Origin: Sinonovacula constricta
Lineage: Eukaryota; Mollusca; Bivalvia; Cardiida; Solecurtidae
Assembly: GCA_007844125.1 (NCBI GenBank)
Contig: CM017559.1
Coordinates: 35,207,260-35,271,259 of the forward strand
Direction: 5' to 3'
Length of the DNA stretch: 64,000 nt
Every line of letters begins with the position of its first letter. Within the stretch, counting starts at the first letter, position 1. Both the position numbers and the translations under genes were made by a program. The notes under the pieces were generated by a model, which saw only the letters and a program-made list of their open reading frames with translations, was not told the origin of the DNA and did not search any database. Of this stretch, positions 48,338-60,215 are shown one piece after another.

Positions 48338-51267
48338 GCTTTGTTAAGAAGTACGAGACTTGTAAGTGTAACACACAAATACTTGTCTGAAGTCTTTGTA
48401 CATGCCACGGCACCTTGATTAATTGCTAACTACCGAAGAATTCATTAACACAATAAAACATTTGCGAACCACTAGAAGATAAAAAGGTCATTGCTTCCAT
48501 TTCTGAATATAAAACATACATATTTCTGTCGATATCTCGCGGTGTGCTTTTGAAATTGTCTGTATTCATGCTGCCTAGGTGGGCGTAGATGTGCATGATT
48601 TGCATTCTTAAATGGCTCTACATGTCTAGATAAGCAAATTTAACACATTAACTTTAGTGTGTATGGGTGGATTCTTCTAACGTTTTAATTAAAATATATC
48701 AGGATCTTGGGAGAGCGTCTGATGTTTTATAATACATTTTGTCTTGGTATATGTGTTGATATAGCAAAATGTTACTTTTTAATGTGTAATGTCGTACTTT
48801 GTAAATACTCTATTAGTGATATTTTTAAAATGGGTGCAAATGGGGAGAAATTACCTTGGTAATAGAGCCGAAAATAATCTATACAAAGAAATGTTTACAA
48901 ACATAATTTTTAAATGTGCGCATTAATATCATTTCAGTTATCATGTGCTGGCTTCAAACCTTCAGCTCTTTTGAAGCCCGCTCGTTGTGATGTAACAACC
49001 TTATACGTAAATATTTGGCATCAAAAATATGAATATATAAATCTTGAATTTAAAACTTACTTAGAAAGTATTTAGCTTCATAATAAATATCATAATGTCA
49101 GATAGGAATTCCCACCAGGTGTTTTTCTTGTTTGTCCTAGACAGTATGCTTAGTATGGTGACGTGAACTTTTTATATTAAGTTTACAGATTGATTACCAT
49201 TTTCATGACTTATGTATATTGAATAATACTGATTTATGCAATGCTTTTCCAAAGTAGTTTTACGCTTTCAGTAATAAATGAAGCTCAGGCTTTGATTTTT
49301 ACATTGTCTAATGTAAATAGAATGTACTTCATTGGTTTTGTTTGACTAGGTCAAGCAACAGGTCAGGACCAAAGATGGTTTCTATTGATGTCTTCGTTTC
49401 TACAGTCTACGAATTTGCAATATCGTGACAAACAGTCAATAAACACCGGCGTATTTATAAAATATAGTGTTGTGCTTTGATATTTATTTTTTGCAATAGC
49501 AACTTTCCCATTTGAAAGCAGTATACATTTCTATTACTTGATCTAATGTTTGATTAAAGGATAAACTTTGCATTATTTATTCTATACAATTAAAGCTCTT
49601 TAAGTCTCTTTTTAAGTCAAAAAATAAGTTGTGTAAAAAGGTTTGAATATTGACAGATGTAACATTCAGTTGATGTGCTGACCTTTACACGGTTTTCGAT
49701 GACTTTTAACAAAACAAAGTCCGCAGTATACAATCCGTATTAAAATAATGTTAAAACAGTAAGATTAAAATGGCACAAATGTCAACCACTTTGATGTTTT
49801 ACAGTGCATAGTATTTCATATTATTTCGCTACCTTCACAGAAATGAGGAAATGTACCGTAAGAAATGGATTTGATGTTTTTATTGGTGATTATTATAGTT
49901 TATTATCTTTTATCTGATCGTATTTTATACGTTTTTAAACCCTCGATTAAGTCTGCTTCACTGTAGTTACAAAATATTCATCAGTATGTTAATTACGTCA
50001 CTGATGCCAAAATTTGTCGGCTTTTCGTAATTTGGTTAATATAGCGGGCTGGAGTGTTTACGTGGCCGATAGGATCTATTTTGTGCCTTATCCTATGATC
50101 TTGAGTTAATATCATAATAATATTTATTCAATACCATATAAATGACAATCCACTAGTTGTGAGTGCTATTATAATCCTGTTTAATGTGCTTTTTAATTTT
50201 TCTTATATACAACGTGATGATTGTACAGATATGCTTCATTGGCCAATGCTTAGGCGCTCTGTTTAAAAGCTGATTGTAATCTTACAGAAAACCCGGTTTT
50301 TCTGTGATGCCGAAGACAGGAAAGAGGAAATGATTAATAAGTTGGGACAGTCAATGGAATAAATGAGAGTGTCTATCTGTTTAATTCCTGCACATTTGTT
50401 GTACAGTTACGATTATTTCATACAACTTCTCTAAGTAACATTATTTTTTATAATGCAGGTATGTTCATTGGTGAATACATGTATATCATGAAGCAGAAAA
50501 AAATATAAGTCTAAACTATAAAAAAATTGGGTAGTTGCTTAGTTGCAGGTTACTTTGTGAATAATTCCATCGTTTAAAAAGACCTGAATCTATTAATTCA
50601 AATTCCAAATGAAACTAGTATTCATATTTGTGTAAGTCGGCTATTATAATTATGTCATGAATGAAACTAAATAATATAATCATCAATTTATATATGAGGG
50701 CTCAGAAATATTATTCTCAGTTATTTTTATTCTTTGCAAATATGAATATGTAATATCCAGATAACATATCTGCTCTATTTTATGTAAACACAATGGTGTG
50801 GGGGGTTGGGGTGGGTTGAGAGCTTTTTATGTGTAAATAAATCTTTTGTAAAAAGCCAATTAGTCTAAAGCATTAATTTGTCGCCGCTTGCAAAGCTTTC
50901 TAGCTAAGAGGGAATTACATAAGGTTTCATTGAGCTACATAATATTTCCGAGAACTTATTAAACATTATCCTGATTCGGAAAGTACTTTGACATTTTAAA
51001 ATAAGCATGCGCTCACATACGGTGTAAATGTATTAATAGCAGTAGCATTGACAGTGTCCTAAACAGCGACCGTCACAAGGCCAAATACTATACAATGGGG
51101 TACTCTTATGTAACAGTATACCACTTAATTAAGCTCAATTTTCGTAAAAATGCTGTATGAAAAGTATTTCCATTTTTATCCGAATTTGACGACTATATAA
51201 ACTTGTACCAGAACATTACAAAAATTCCCAGGTTTCTATACAGCATGAACGTTAAAAAATAAGGTGG
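48338..51267. other. AT-rich single-copy DNA
   Basis: Nothing firm. A GGGGTTGGGGTGGG tract lies at about 50,800. A short TDAKI-type frame with a preceding CAG occurs at about 49,987-50,010 but is out of phase with the PLAT-like segments at 57 and 63 kb. Confidence 0.5.
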
Positions 51268-51425
51268 GGCGAGAAATAACAGTGTCTGTGACAATAGCGC
51301 GGAGTTGCCTGAAGTTCTTGTCTGCACATCTAACACTAATGAAGACCACTTCCGGTCCTTGATGGACTGTCCATTACGCAAGTAAAGACTTATTATAACG
51401 TTGGCGTGTAGACTGCAAAGCTATT
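51268..51425 (+). repeat. Family C dispersed repeat
   Basis: Clear copy with CGAGAAATAACAGTGTCTGT, TTCCGGTCCTTGATGGACTG, TCCATTACGCAAGT and TTGGCGTGTAG. Confidence 0.75.
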
Positions 51426-52924
51426 TAACACTTCTTGAAGGCTGATGTTTCTTTAAGTATAGTTTCAATTAAGTCAGTGTCCTTTATGTTATGTTGTAAA
51501 TAAGATAATTCTTGGTATTCATTTGTGAAAATTCAAAGAGTCCAGAATAGGAATTTTAGAGATACTTCAGTATAAGGATAAAAAGGGAAACTGAACATGT
51601 TTCCTTTCTTTTTTTCATTAATTGTGCCACATTATATATGGTAGACTCAATTTTGTCACACGCTAGATAAAATATTATGAGAACGAACTCATTTAAAAAA
51701 AATGTTTGTAAATATTTATGATAAATAATTACATAAATATGTGTAGATATATATGCCTATAAATTGACGTTAATAGAAAGGATTTCTGTAGTTCACATAT
51801 TTTAAATATTGCCTTTAAATTACAGACTAAATTGAAAATTAAAAAAACAAAACAAAAAACAAACGCATCCAAATGTAATTTAAATGCTAAAGTTTCAAAA
51901 TACTCAGATGAGATATTACAATAAACCACACGAAAACTAATGTACGTATATTAATAACACTTGTTTTAAGAACACATATACTTGACCGTGCTTTTTTGCA
52001 TGTGGCAAGGTTTAATCAAGCTCTTGGATTCTCATTCTATTCGGAATATGTATGTATGTGGACTGGATTCTGAGTGATAGCAATGTAACAATTCAACAAC
52101 AGTACTGGTGTATACGGGTAAATATTTTTAAATTAATGTTCCCCATTTTCGTACATTTTCCTAACATAGAACTGAGTTATTAATGGGAATAAGATAACAG
52201 ACAGAAATTAAAAAAGGAGAAAATACAAAAAATATTACATTTACTATTGATATTTTGTTCTTAATGCAGTGAATGTAACATTGTGTCATTAAATAAATTA
52301 ACGAACTGAAAAAATTAACAAAAAGCTTATGATTCCAGAGTTGATATAGCAATGTTAAAACTCTACTGTTATGTCTATTTGTATCATTTACAATTTTATA
52401 TTTAAATACGCCGATAAGTATGTTTCACTTATTTATATATCGTTACAAATGAAGGCCTTGGTAATACTCGAGTTTTGGCGAAACAAAAGTTTTCGTCTCT
52501 ACAGACAGATAGTGGAATTTCCAGCATCACGTTGTAGATTCATTGCATCAAGGGTTTCTGCGACAATATGTAACATATACTTTTTGAGGTAAATATTTAC
52601 CGGAGAAAGCTTTAACTGAGTCCAACTACTAAACTTCTTGAAGCTGTTTAAGTGTTATTATCGCCGCACGAAAACATGGCCACAAAGCTGATAAAACGTT
52701 TATTTTTATAAGAACAATTGACCATAAATTGAATTATGAAAACATGTCATATAGATGTATATATATAGCAGTACTGTAAATATAGTAAGCGTGTATAACG
52801 CTGCTTGAACATAACTTAGCCTCTCAATTCTTTCTTTTGTATATAGGTTTAAGAAGGGAGAATGTTCTACATGTATGTTTTACATTTACCACGTCTTTAT
52901 TGGTTAAGACAACAGTTTCTGTGG
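51426..52924. other. AT-rich single-copy DNA
   Basis: No gene called. A 73-codon frame (52,371-52,592) ends at GAG|GTAAAT, a donor-like motif, but has no recognisable domain or clear acceptor. Confidence 0.5.
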
Positions 52925-53737
52925 GAAACTGTCGGGTTTGCTCTTTCCCTTAAATGACTCATCACAAATTTGTTCTTACTTTTCGCTTGGTTTGCATGTG
53001 AAATACCTTTGTTCTGTGCCTTTTCGGAGTTTGGTATATGTTGCAATACTCATAGGACTTTGTCATATATTCTTATTCATAATCACAACAATGTTACTTG
53101 TGCAGTGTGGCGGTCGTAAAAAATCTCCCCGTGCATGTAATCTATGTTGTCATTTAATTCATCCTATAAGGATTGTTACGTGTATTTCCTTTGATGGACA
53201 CTGAACTTTGGTTCTTAAACGCCATCTTCACATGAACAGGATGCTACAATCATTTATTCGTCTCTGGTCAAGTTTGTTCATGATTCAGAAAGTTAATTTT
53301 ATTTGTGGTCAACCATTTTTGTGTTATTTTTCAAATCGAAATAATACCATATTCCTTTTCTGAACACTATGTGGACATTATTTTTCGATGACGTCACTAC
53401 TTTCGTCATAACGTATAGCAAATTTTAGCGCATGGACATTTTGTTTTCAAATAGATCGTTTTTCTTTTCGTTACTTGCATTTGAGAAACTCGTCAGGAAG
53501 TGCGAGGTTAGAGCTCTGTAAAACCGGTTTAAGCACCCCAGTCGGTCCATATTGCCGACTGACCGTTCCAAGGCGGAAACTGTCGGGTTTGCTCTTTTCC
53601 TTAAATGACCCATCACAAATTTGTTCTTACTTTTCGCTTGGTTTGCATGTGAAATACCTTTGTTCTGTGCCTTTTCGGAGTTTGGTATATGTTGCAATAC
53701 TCATAGGACTTTGTCATATATTCTTATTTATTTAGTT
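52925..53737 (+). mobile_element. Family B repeat with terminal direct repeats
   Basis: Two nearly identical ~158-bp segments (52,927-53,084 and 53,578-53,735), from AAACTGTCGGGTTTGCTC to GTCATATATTCTTATT, flank ~490 bp of internal sequence. The layout recalls a miniature terminal-repeat retrotransposon, though partial tandem duplication of a repeat is equally possible. The internal part carries the hairpin CAGTCGG / CCGACTG (~53,540-53,562), AAACCGGTTT and GAGCTC. No intact protein is encoded: frames at both ends translate only the terminal repeat. Confidence 0.72.
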
Positions 53738-55440
53738 TATTTGAACGCCACATTTTAAACAACATTTAGATGGCAGCAGACCAAATCTTGAAGAACTGCC
53801 CGTAATCGCTGTTTTGTACGTCAGTAAATGGCCTCGCTAGTTGTGTACGTCAGTTAAGGGCTAGTGTCCGAAGAGGTCCGATTGTTCGGTCCTAGGTCCG
53901 TTTACTTTCCGTAACGGCTTACACTTGTTCGTTGAACAACGTGATTATGGCAGTCTCAAGGTTTGTCTTAAGGCCGATCGAAAATGAGAATACTGTATGG
54001 CTCACAATTAATATTGGTCATTTAACAATTCATGAAGAGTAATTATAAGTAAGGGAAACGAAAAATGAATGTATTAGACTCTTTCCTTACTAAAGCAGGG
54101 GACGTATGCCTTAGCACATAACATACAAATACTTAGATAAACGGTCAAACGATGTCAAATGTCGTTTAATATAAAGTACGTGTCATCAGAATATTTATTT
54201 TATTTCCACCTTCTATATCCGCTCCCCAGCCAGAATTCACTGTCGGTCTTATCTTCATGGTGGTTTTATTCGAATTTTTTGCATATGCTACTAGTCTCTC
54301 TCATTCTCTGTCTATGTCGTATGGATCCCTGTGTTGTCTTTAAATGTGTACATCATTGTTTTTCATGTCTGTCTCGTCACTCCTTAATATCGATTTGAGC
54401 GACATGAGTGAATTGGTTTAGTATGCTTTAACATGTGATTGTGTTTTTTATCTTTATCTTTTTTGCTCCAATGCGTTTTTTTTTCTGGCCTCGGTCTGTC
54501 TGCAAACAAGTCTTCAATAAAATATTAAGCCATGGATATATGTTCCATAAAATGTCTGTCACTGACAACTTAATTCGCCTACATTTAGCCGACTGGAAAA
54601 AGAAGAGTTGAACATCGCCAATGTCGTCAGAATTATAGTGTAGTTGTTTTAAGCGCTGTATCGTGGCTGTTTGTATGAAGGCCTGTTTCAACTTTAAATT
54701 AATAACTATAGTTAAAAATTAGCAAACTGGCAAATATTAATTACAGATGTTGTTCAGATTTTGTTATGTAAACGAAATTGTTTTAGGAAATATGAAGTGA
54801 TAAGATATCACAAATGATTTACAATAAGAACCCGTAATCTGTTAGGACTGTACTTTTATTTTTTGATACAAATTCAAGTTATTTACATGTAATTTTCTTC
54901 ATTATTAAATTATCACTGAACTTGAAAAGATGTCGTATTTTTAATGAAGAAAATGAAAATTATGATAAAATGTATCGTCTCCATGACTACCCATCAAAAA
55001 TAGTTGTATATAATATTTGTATATTTGGTCGATTATTTTCTAAATGGTAAATTTGCACGTGAACTATTCTAACGAATAACCAAGCCTTCTAAGTTCATGA
55101 AAGCCGTAGAAAAAGGCAAAGCTTAAAACATCTTTAGCCCCGACTATGATGCGAACCAGAAGGGTAAAGTGTTCGCAAGAGACCAAAGCATTAGCAGTTA
55201 AGAAATTATTCTTAAGCGCAGTTGTTAGTTATTGGATTAACACATTAGCACTCAAAAATCCCCAATAAAATTGCAACCAATACCTAAAGGCAGTCCCCAA
55301 ATATCTCAAGACGACAATAGTATTCTACAATATACTGTATATGCACGCATTAAGACCACACAGCGTTTACATGTACATTATATATAACTTCAATAGTTAG
55401 TTGACATATACCACTTAACTGCCTGTCTGACTGACTCTCT
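53738..55440. other. Single-copy DNA
   Basis: A GTACGTCAGT direct repeat lies near 53,817 and 53,846. Short frames at 54.2-54.7 kb show no domains. Confidence 0.5.
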
Positions 55441-55445
55441 GTCTA

Positions 55446-55447
55446 TA

Positions 55448-55497
<50 letters not shown>
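55446..55497. repeat. (CT)n microsatellite
   Basis: About 25 CT units. The Arg-Glu run in the minus-strand frame over it is an artefact. Confidence 0.97.
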
Positions 55498-55501
<4 letters not shown>

Positions 55502-55659
55502 TCTGTCATTAACGTGTTGCTCAAACGTTTTGTCATATTATATTCACACTCTACAAAAACAATTACACTGCCTAACTGGAATAGGCAACACGTTAAGTTT
55601 ACCATTGTCATAACCTTTTTATACTCCCCGAATGATAATTTGTCGAATATGGTCGCCGC

Positions 55660-55725
55660 GTTGTCCATCCGTCCGTCAGTCAGCCAGTCTGTCCGTCTGC
55701 CCGTCCGTCTGTCCCGCATTCGTGT
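55660..55725. repeat. GTCC/GTCT-rich tract
   Basis: Imperfect tetranucleotide CCGT/CAGT repeats immediately precede the 146-bp tandem repeat, a common partnership in mollusc repeats. Confidence 0.8.
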
Positions 55726-55734
55726 TTGGCCTAT

Positions 55735-56275
55735 CACTTTCTTATTTAAAGTCTCATTTAAAAATTATTTGACAGAAATGATCGTCGAATCGACACGACG
55801 TGTCGCGCGCAGGATTCGGGTCTCTACCTTGAAGGTCAAGGTCCAGCATGACCTTTAAGCAAAATCGTGTCCGTTCCATAACTTTGTTATTTATAATTAG
55901 ATTTTAAAATTAATTCATATAAATGATCGCCATATCAGGACAACGTGTCGAGTGCAAGGTTTGGGTCGCTACCTTGAAGGTCGAGGTCAAACCATGACCT
56001 TAAAGCAATATCGAGTCCGGTCCATAACGTTGTTGTTTATAGTTGGATTTTATAATTTTTTCATAAAAATGACCATCATATGGAGAAAACGTGTCGCGGG
56101 CAAAATTATGGTTGCTACATTGAAGGTCAAGGTCACAGTGTGACCTTGAAGCCAAATCAAGTCCGGCCTATAACTGTGTTATTTGCATTCACATTTTAAA
56201 ATTAGTTCACAGAAACAATCGTGATATCAAGACGAATTGTCGCTCCCGGACTTTGGGTCGCTTTCAACAACTTCC
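55735..56275. repeat. ~146-bp tandem repeat with AGGTCA half-sites
   Basis: About 3.7 diverged units. TGTCG landmarks at 55,801, 55,946, 56,092 and 56,239 give spacings of 145, 146 and 147 bp. Each of the three complete units has AAGGTCAAGGTC-like direct half-sites followed by an inverted TGACCT. The third has a near-perfect 19-bp palindrome AAGGTCACAGTGTGACCTT (56,129-56,147). The fourth is truncated before this motif. The type is known from many bivalve genomes. Frames through it are non-coding. Confidence 0.88.
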
Positions 56276-57204
56276 CATTACATGATATCTTTATGCTGAA
56301 TTTGGTAAATACTTTATCGACAAACTACTTCTCTGTGTCCAAAACCTATTCGGAGAGCATCACCCGGTTCAACTGGCTCTTATTTAAAACATGTACATAA
56401 TTTGTGATTCACACCTGTTTATTTTGTTGTTGTTGTTGTTTTCTGTTGTTGGGTTTTGTTAATTGTTGTTGTTTGTTTGTTGTCCTTGATTTGTTGTTGT
56501 AGCTTTGGCGTAAACTGAAAACAAAGCACATTGACGCTGTCAATAATTAATAGAAACCTGATGCTGACAATTCATTTTATAAAAACTATAGACCGTTCTT
56601 TATTGCCTCTGTTTGACTAAGTCAGGCTCAGGGCGTAAGAGAAACATTCTGATATTTGAATATCTAAAGTTGATGTAAATTGAAGAATAGACATTCTGTT
56701 ATGTTTACATCACTACAGGATATAAGTTTAATAGATTAGAGAACAATTAATTACAAGTAATTACTGATAACTGAACGCCCTTATTACCGCTGTATGGTAA
56801 CAACATGTCAATTAAATTGATGGATTAGATCTTGTTAAACATTATCTTTTTAACAAGTGTCCTAATTTGGGAATGAAGGATCTAGTTTGCATACTTTATT
56901 TTGGTTAAGGAAATCTTACTGTTGTAGTATCAGTTTTATGAGATTTTAAATACTTTGAGTAAACATTTGAATAAAAGATTGAAAGATTTTGAGCCTGTTT
57001 TTGGTTTGGGGATGAATGTTATAAAAATATATCCAAATTCTATAAATAATACGAATAAAATACTATTTCAAGGCAAAAGACTTTCATTTGAAATCTCCCT
57101 TTTATACCACATAACATATATTTCGCTTTTAATTCTGACATGGTAACGCATTTTTAATGATTGCCTGGTTTTTCAGTTATGCCTTTAAGCATTTATCTTA
57201 TCGC
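56276..57204. other. Single-copy DNA with a TTG-rich tract
   Basis: GTT/TTG imperfect repeats at ~56,420-56,505. A 63-codon frame at 56,955-57,146 is hydrophobic at its end but has no domain. Nothing else recognised. Confidence 0.5.
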
Positions 57205-57248
57205 ATGGTGCATTTTGAAAACACGCGATAATACATTATATTGTTGAG

Positions 57249-57339
57249 CAATTTTAATATCGGAACTGATGCCATTATATCTGTTGGATCATTAGTTGGA
57301 GAAGAGAGTCGTCGGCAGATTGTTTTATATTTAAAAAAT
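57249..57339 (+). pseudogene. PLAT-like exon candidate
   Basis: Between an AG (57,247-57,248) and a donor-like AAT|GTAAGG (GT at 57,340) is a 91-nt segment. Read in phase 1 it includes IGTDAIISV and VGEESRRQIVLYLKN. The GTDA-x-[IV]-x pattern followed by G-E and basic/hydrophobic residues resembles the PLAT/LH2 domain found in LOXHD1- and polycystin-type proteins (GTDANV motif). It shares ~100 bp, including upstream intron-like sequence, with 63,310-63,430. A lone short exon with no neighbours cannot be confirmed. Confidence 0.3.
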
Positions 57340-57789
57340 GTAAGGGGTGTTTTCAAGACATTGACTAAATACAATATGAACTACTTCAACTCAACGTTGT
57401 GGCTTTGCTCATCAGTAAGTCTTTTTTGTCCATCGTATTCTTCGCTGTGTACTGAATGCAATTACATGTGAAGGGAGCCGGGGTAATTTAAATAAGTTGG
57501 TAGTATTTTAGAAAAATATCTTTAATAGTTGGAACAACGGAGAAAAGTGTTTAAATCGCGGTTTATTCATTGTCGAAAAATACTTGACATAACTTTTGGC
57601 CGTCCATGGGTTGTCGGCAAATATACCATGGTTGGGAGTTGAGATGCGCATGCATTTAACCACGAAACCATCTCAACAACGAATCATGGTTTATGTGTCA
57701 ACAACCCGCAACCACAAATATTTCCATTTAAGTCGAATCAAAACCGCCGAATTACGCCCTGCGTATGGAAACATTGCCACGTGCAGGAG

Positions 57790-58390
57790 CCCAAGTTTCG
57801 TTATTGAGAGGAATATATCTTTCTTTTTTAGTAACAGTGACCTTGATCTTGACCCAACCGGCCCTAAATTCGAATTTGATCTTATCTTATTATGTACCAA
57901 AAAATCAAAGTTGTGAAATCTTTCATTAGGAATCATCCGGAAACCGTTTCTTTTTATTTTTAGTAGAAATAAACCGTTACATTAAACCCACAGAAACTGC
58001 CTATATAGCAAGTACCATCACAATATCTCATTCCTAACTCTAGTTATTGAGAAGACACCGTTTTATGTTTAGTAACATTGACGATGACCTTGGCCTCACT
58101 GGCCCCACTTTTAATCCTAAGTGTTATCTTCACAGACGCTACCTATGCAGCGAAGTTCCTCACAATATTCCATTGCTAACAAAACCATTTTTATCGGAAA
58201 AGCATTTCTTATTTTAGATAACAGTGACCATAATATTGACCCCACCAGCACCAATGTCGAACTTAACCTGTATGTTGTAGTGTTACATACATGTATATGT
58301 ACTAAAAGTTGTTTAAATCTTGAAGCCTTTCTTGAGTTATCGTCCAGAAACCTTTTTTTCTATTTCTATTTTTACTAACAGTGACTTTAA
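57790..58390. repeat. Degenerate tandem repeat (AACAGTGACC type)
   Basis: Four diverged units are recognised by TAGTAACAGTGACC-like motifs near 57,830, 58,070, 58,218 and 58,376, each followed by TTGACC/GGCCCCA-type sequence. Spacing is uneven (~150-240 bp). The last unit runs straight into the (AC)n tract. Confidence 0.6.
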
Positions 58391-58400
58391 CACACGCACA

Positions 58401-58470
<70 letters not shown>

Positions 58471-58471
58471 C
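58391..58471. repeat. (AC)n microsatellite
   Basis: About 40 AC units with few interruptions. A short (GTAT)n follows at 58,513-58,555. His-Thr and Cys-Val frames are artefacts. Confidence 0.97.
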
Positions 58472-58559
58472 ATATAAGTATATATATATTACTTAATGAA
58501 ATAATAACACTATGTATGTATGATAACACTATGTATGTATGTATGTATGTATATACTTT

Positions 58560-59055
58560 AAATAGCATTATATTACTACAAGCAATATTAATTGATTTTA
58601 TTTCGCGAAAATGTCTTTTTATTGATGATCATATGTGTATATTATTTGCAGCATTTATATTATCTTATATAAGAGGTTTTCCAAAACGCGCGATAAGGAT
58701 TTTTGCATTATTATTTAGTTCCTTATTATGTCTGAGCATTCTAAGTATGTCACTTATGCTAAAGTTTTCGTTAATTCTTACAAGTTTTGTGGAAATTAAG
58801 TACTGAGGCATTTACGCCGCAAATAGATTTTTGATTCTATTTAAAACTTTAATTACGAACTATCTTGATATTTATCTAATAAAATATAAATAACATCTAA
58901 TCAACCAATAGTTTTTTGCTTCCGATTAAATTTAATGTGCATTTATACTCTAAATATTTTCAAGAATTGATTTACGTTGAAAATATATTAACGTGTTGTT
59001 TGCTATCTAACAAAATAGATTCGGAACACATCAGCATAAATATTAATATAATTGG
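58560..59055. other. AT-rich single-copy DNA
   Basis: No feature recognised. The tail of a 141-codon frame that begins in the (AC)n lies here and shows hydrophobic but not family-like sequence. Confidence 0.5.
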
Positions 59056-59066
59056 ACTTTGACTAA

Positions 59067-59370
59067 AGAACCGGACCTGGTAGCGCAATCGGCTCCAGGT
59101 ACGGGAGGCCCCGGGTTCGATCCCGGGCCGCGATATACCAAAGTCGTACAATGTTTCAGGTAGCTCCCCTGCTAACGCTCAAGCAAAAAAAAGGTAGTTC
59201 AACGACTGGTTAGCCGGTGTCAGGATAATGAGACTGAGTGTGGTATCATGCCAGTTGTTCGAGGCATGCTATACACAGAAGGCAGCACTATGTCAGCTTC
59301 AAGTGGACAACGTCTCTAGATGACTAAAATACTGTTGGTGGGACGATAAATCCAATAAACATAAACATAA
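59067..59370 (+). mobile_element. tRNA-derived SINE with target duplication
   Basis: Same family as 13,407-13,721. The B-box GGTTCGATCC lies near 59,115 and the 3' end is GTTGGTGGGACGATAAATCC. The head lacks about 11 bp (TAGAGCGTCGG in the 13-kb copy), probably by recombination between two TCGG motifs, which removes most of the A-box. Flanking 11-bp repeats ACTTTGACTAA lie at 59,056-59,066 and 59,371-59,381. Confidence 0.92.
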
Positions 59371-59751
59371 ACTTTGACTAAGCTGCTTTGTAGAAGATGT
59401 TTATTGTTGTGATTGTGGATAAAATTGGAATCATATGTTTTGTTCATGTTTACCTTGGTCGCATAGATTGAATTAACATATATGTATTTACCGAAATTTT
59501 AAATCTTTTAGGTCCGAGACATTAATTTTACTTTCAAAACTGCATAGAGAAGAGTGAATATCATTTTGTTTCCGTTATCAAACAGAAGATTATTTAAACT
59601 TGTACAAGACAATCAAAACAACACACTTTTGAATATTGTAAAATAAAGTAACAACTACATGTGCATAAAAAATATCAACTGACGTAGTAACTCCTCTTCT
59701 AAGTAACTATGTTAATTGATTTCACCACAGTCCTATAGGGCATGACATATC

Positions 59752-60015
59752 AATATATTCCAAGACAATAAATTTATATTTAAATACCAAGACAATAAAT
59801 TTATATTTATATCTAAATACCAAGACAATAAATTTATATTTATAATTAAATACCAAGACAATAAATTTATATTTATATTTAAATACCAAGACAATAAATT
59901 TATATGTATATTTAAATAACGAGACAATAAATTAATATTTATACTTAAATACCAAGACAATAAATTTATATTTATATTTAAATACCAAGACAATAAATTT
60001 ATATTTATATTTAAT
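59752..60015. repeat. 33-bp AT-rich tandem repeat
   Basis: Eight units of about 33 bp (one is 27 bp) built on CCAAGACAATAAATTTATAT. Since 33 is a multiple of three, a minus-strand frame repeats an 11-residue motif (NINLLSWYLNI), which is a by-product. Confidence 0.95.
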
Positions 60016-60039
60016 GAATCATGTACTAAACAAACACGG

Positions 60040-60215
60040 TCGGTTTGGGTTCGACAGTCTCTGTAATCACCGTACAGTTATGTCTGGCGCTTAATGTCTG
60101 CAGGTCTAGTATTGATGATGGCTACTTCCGGTCCTTCCTGGACTGTCCATTACGCAAGTGAAACGACATACTAATTGCATACGCGTGTAGGGGGCAAAGC
60201 CCTCAACATCATTTC
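60040..60215 (+). repeat. Family C dispersed repeat
   Basis: Shares TTCCGGTCCTTCCTGGACTG, TCCATTACGCAAGT and the GCGTGTAG motif with 51,268-51,425. The 5' end is more diverged. The continuation AAAGCCCTCAACATC is not seen in other copies. Confidence 0.72.

Noticed and set aside
49987..50010. Third PLAT-like motif (VTDAKI)
   Set aside because: The distance from the CAG gives a different phase from the 57- and 63-kb segments, and flanking sequence does not align.
52371..52592. 73-codon frame ending at a donor-like GAG|GTAAAT
   Set aside because: No convincing acceptor, domain or second copy. One splice-like motif is expected by chance at this scale.
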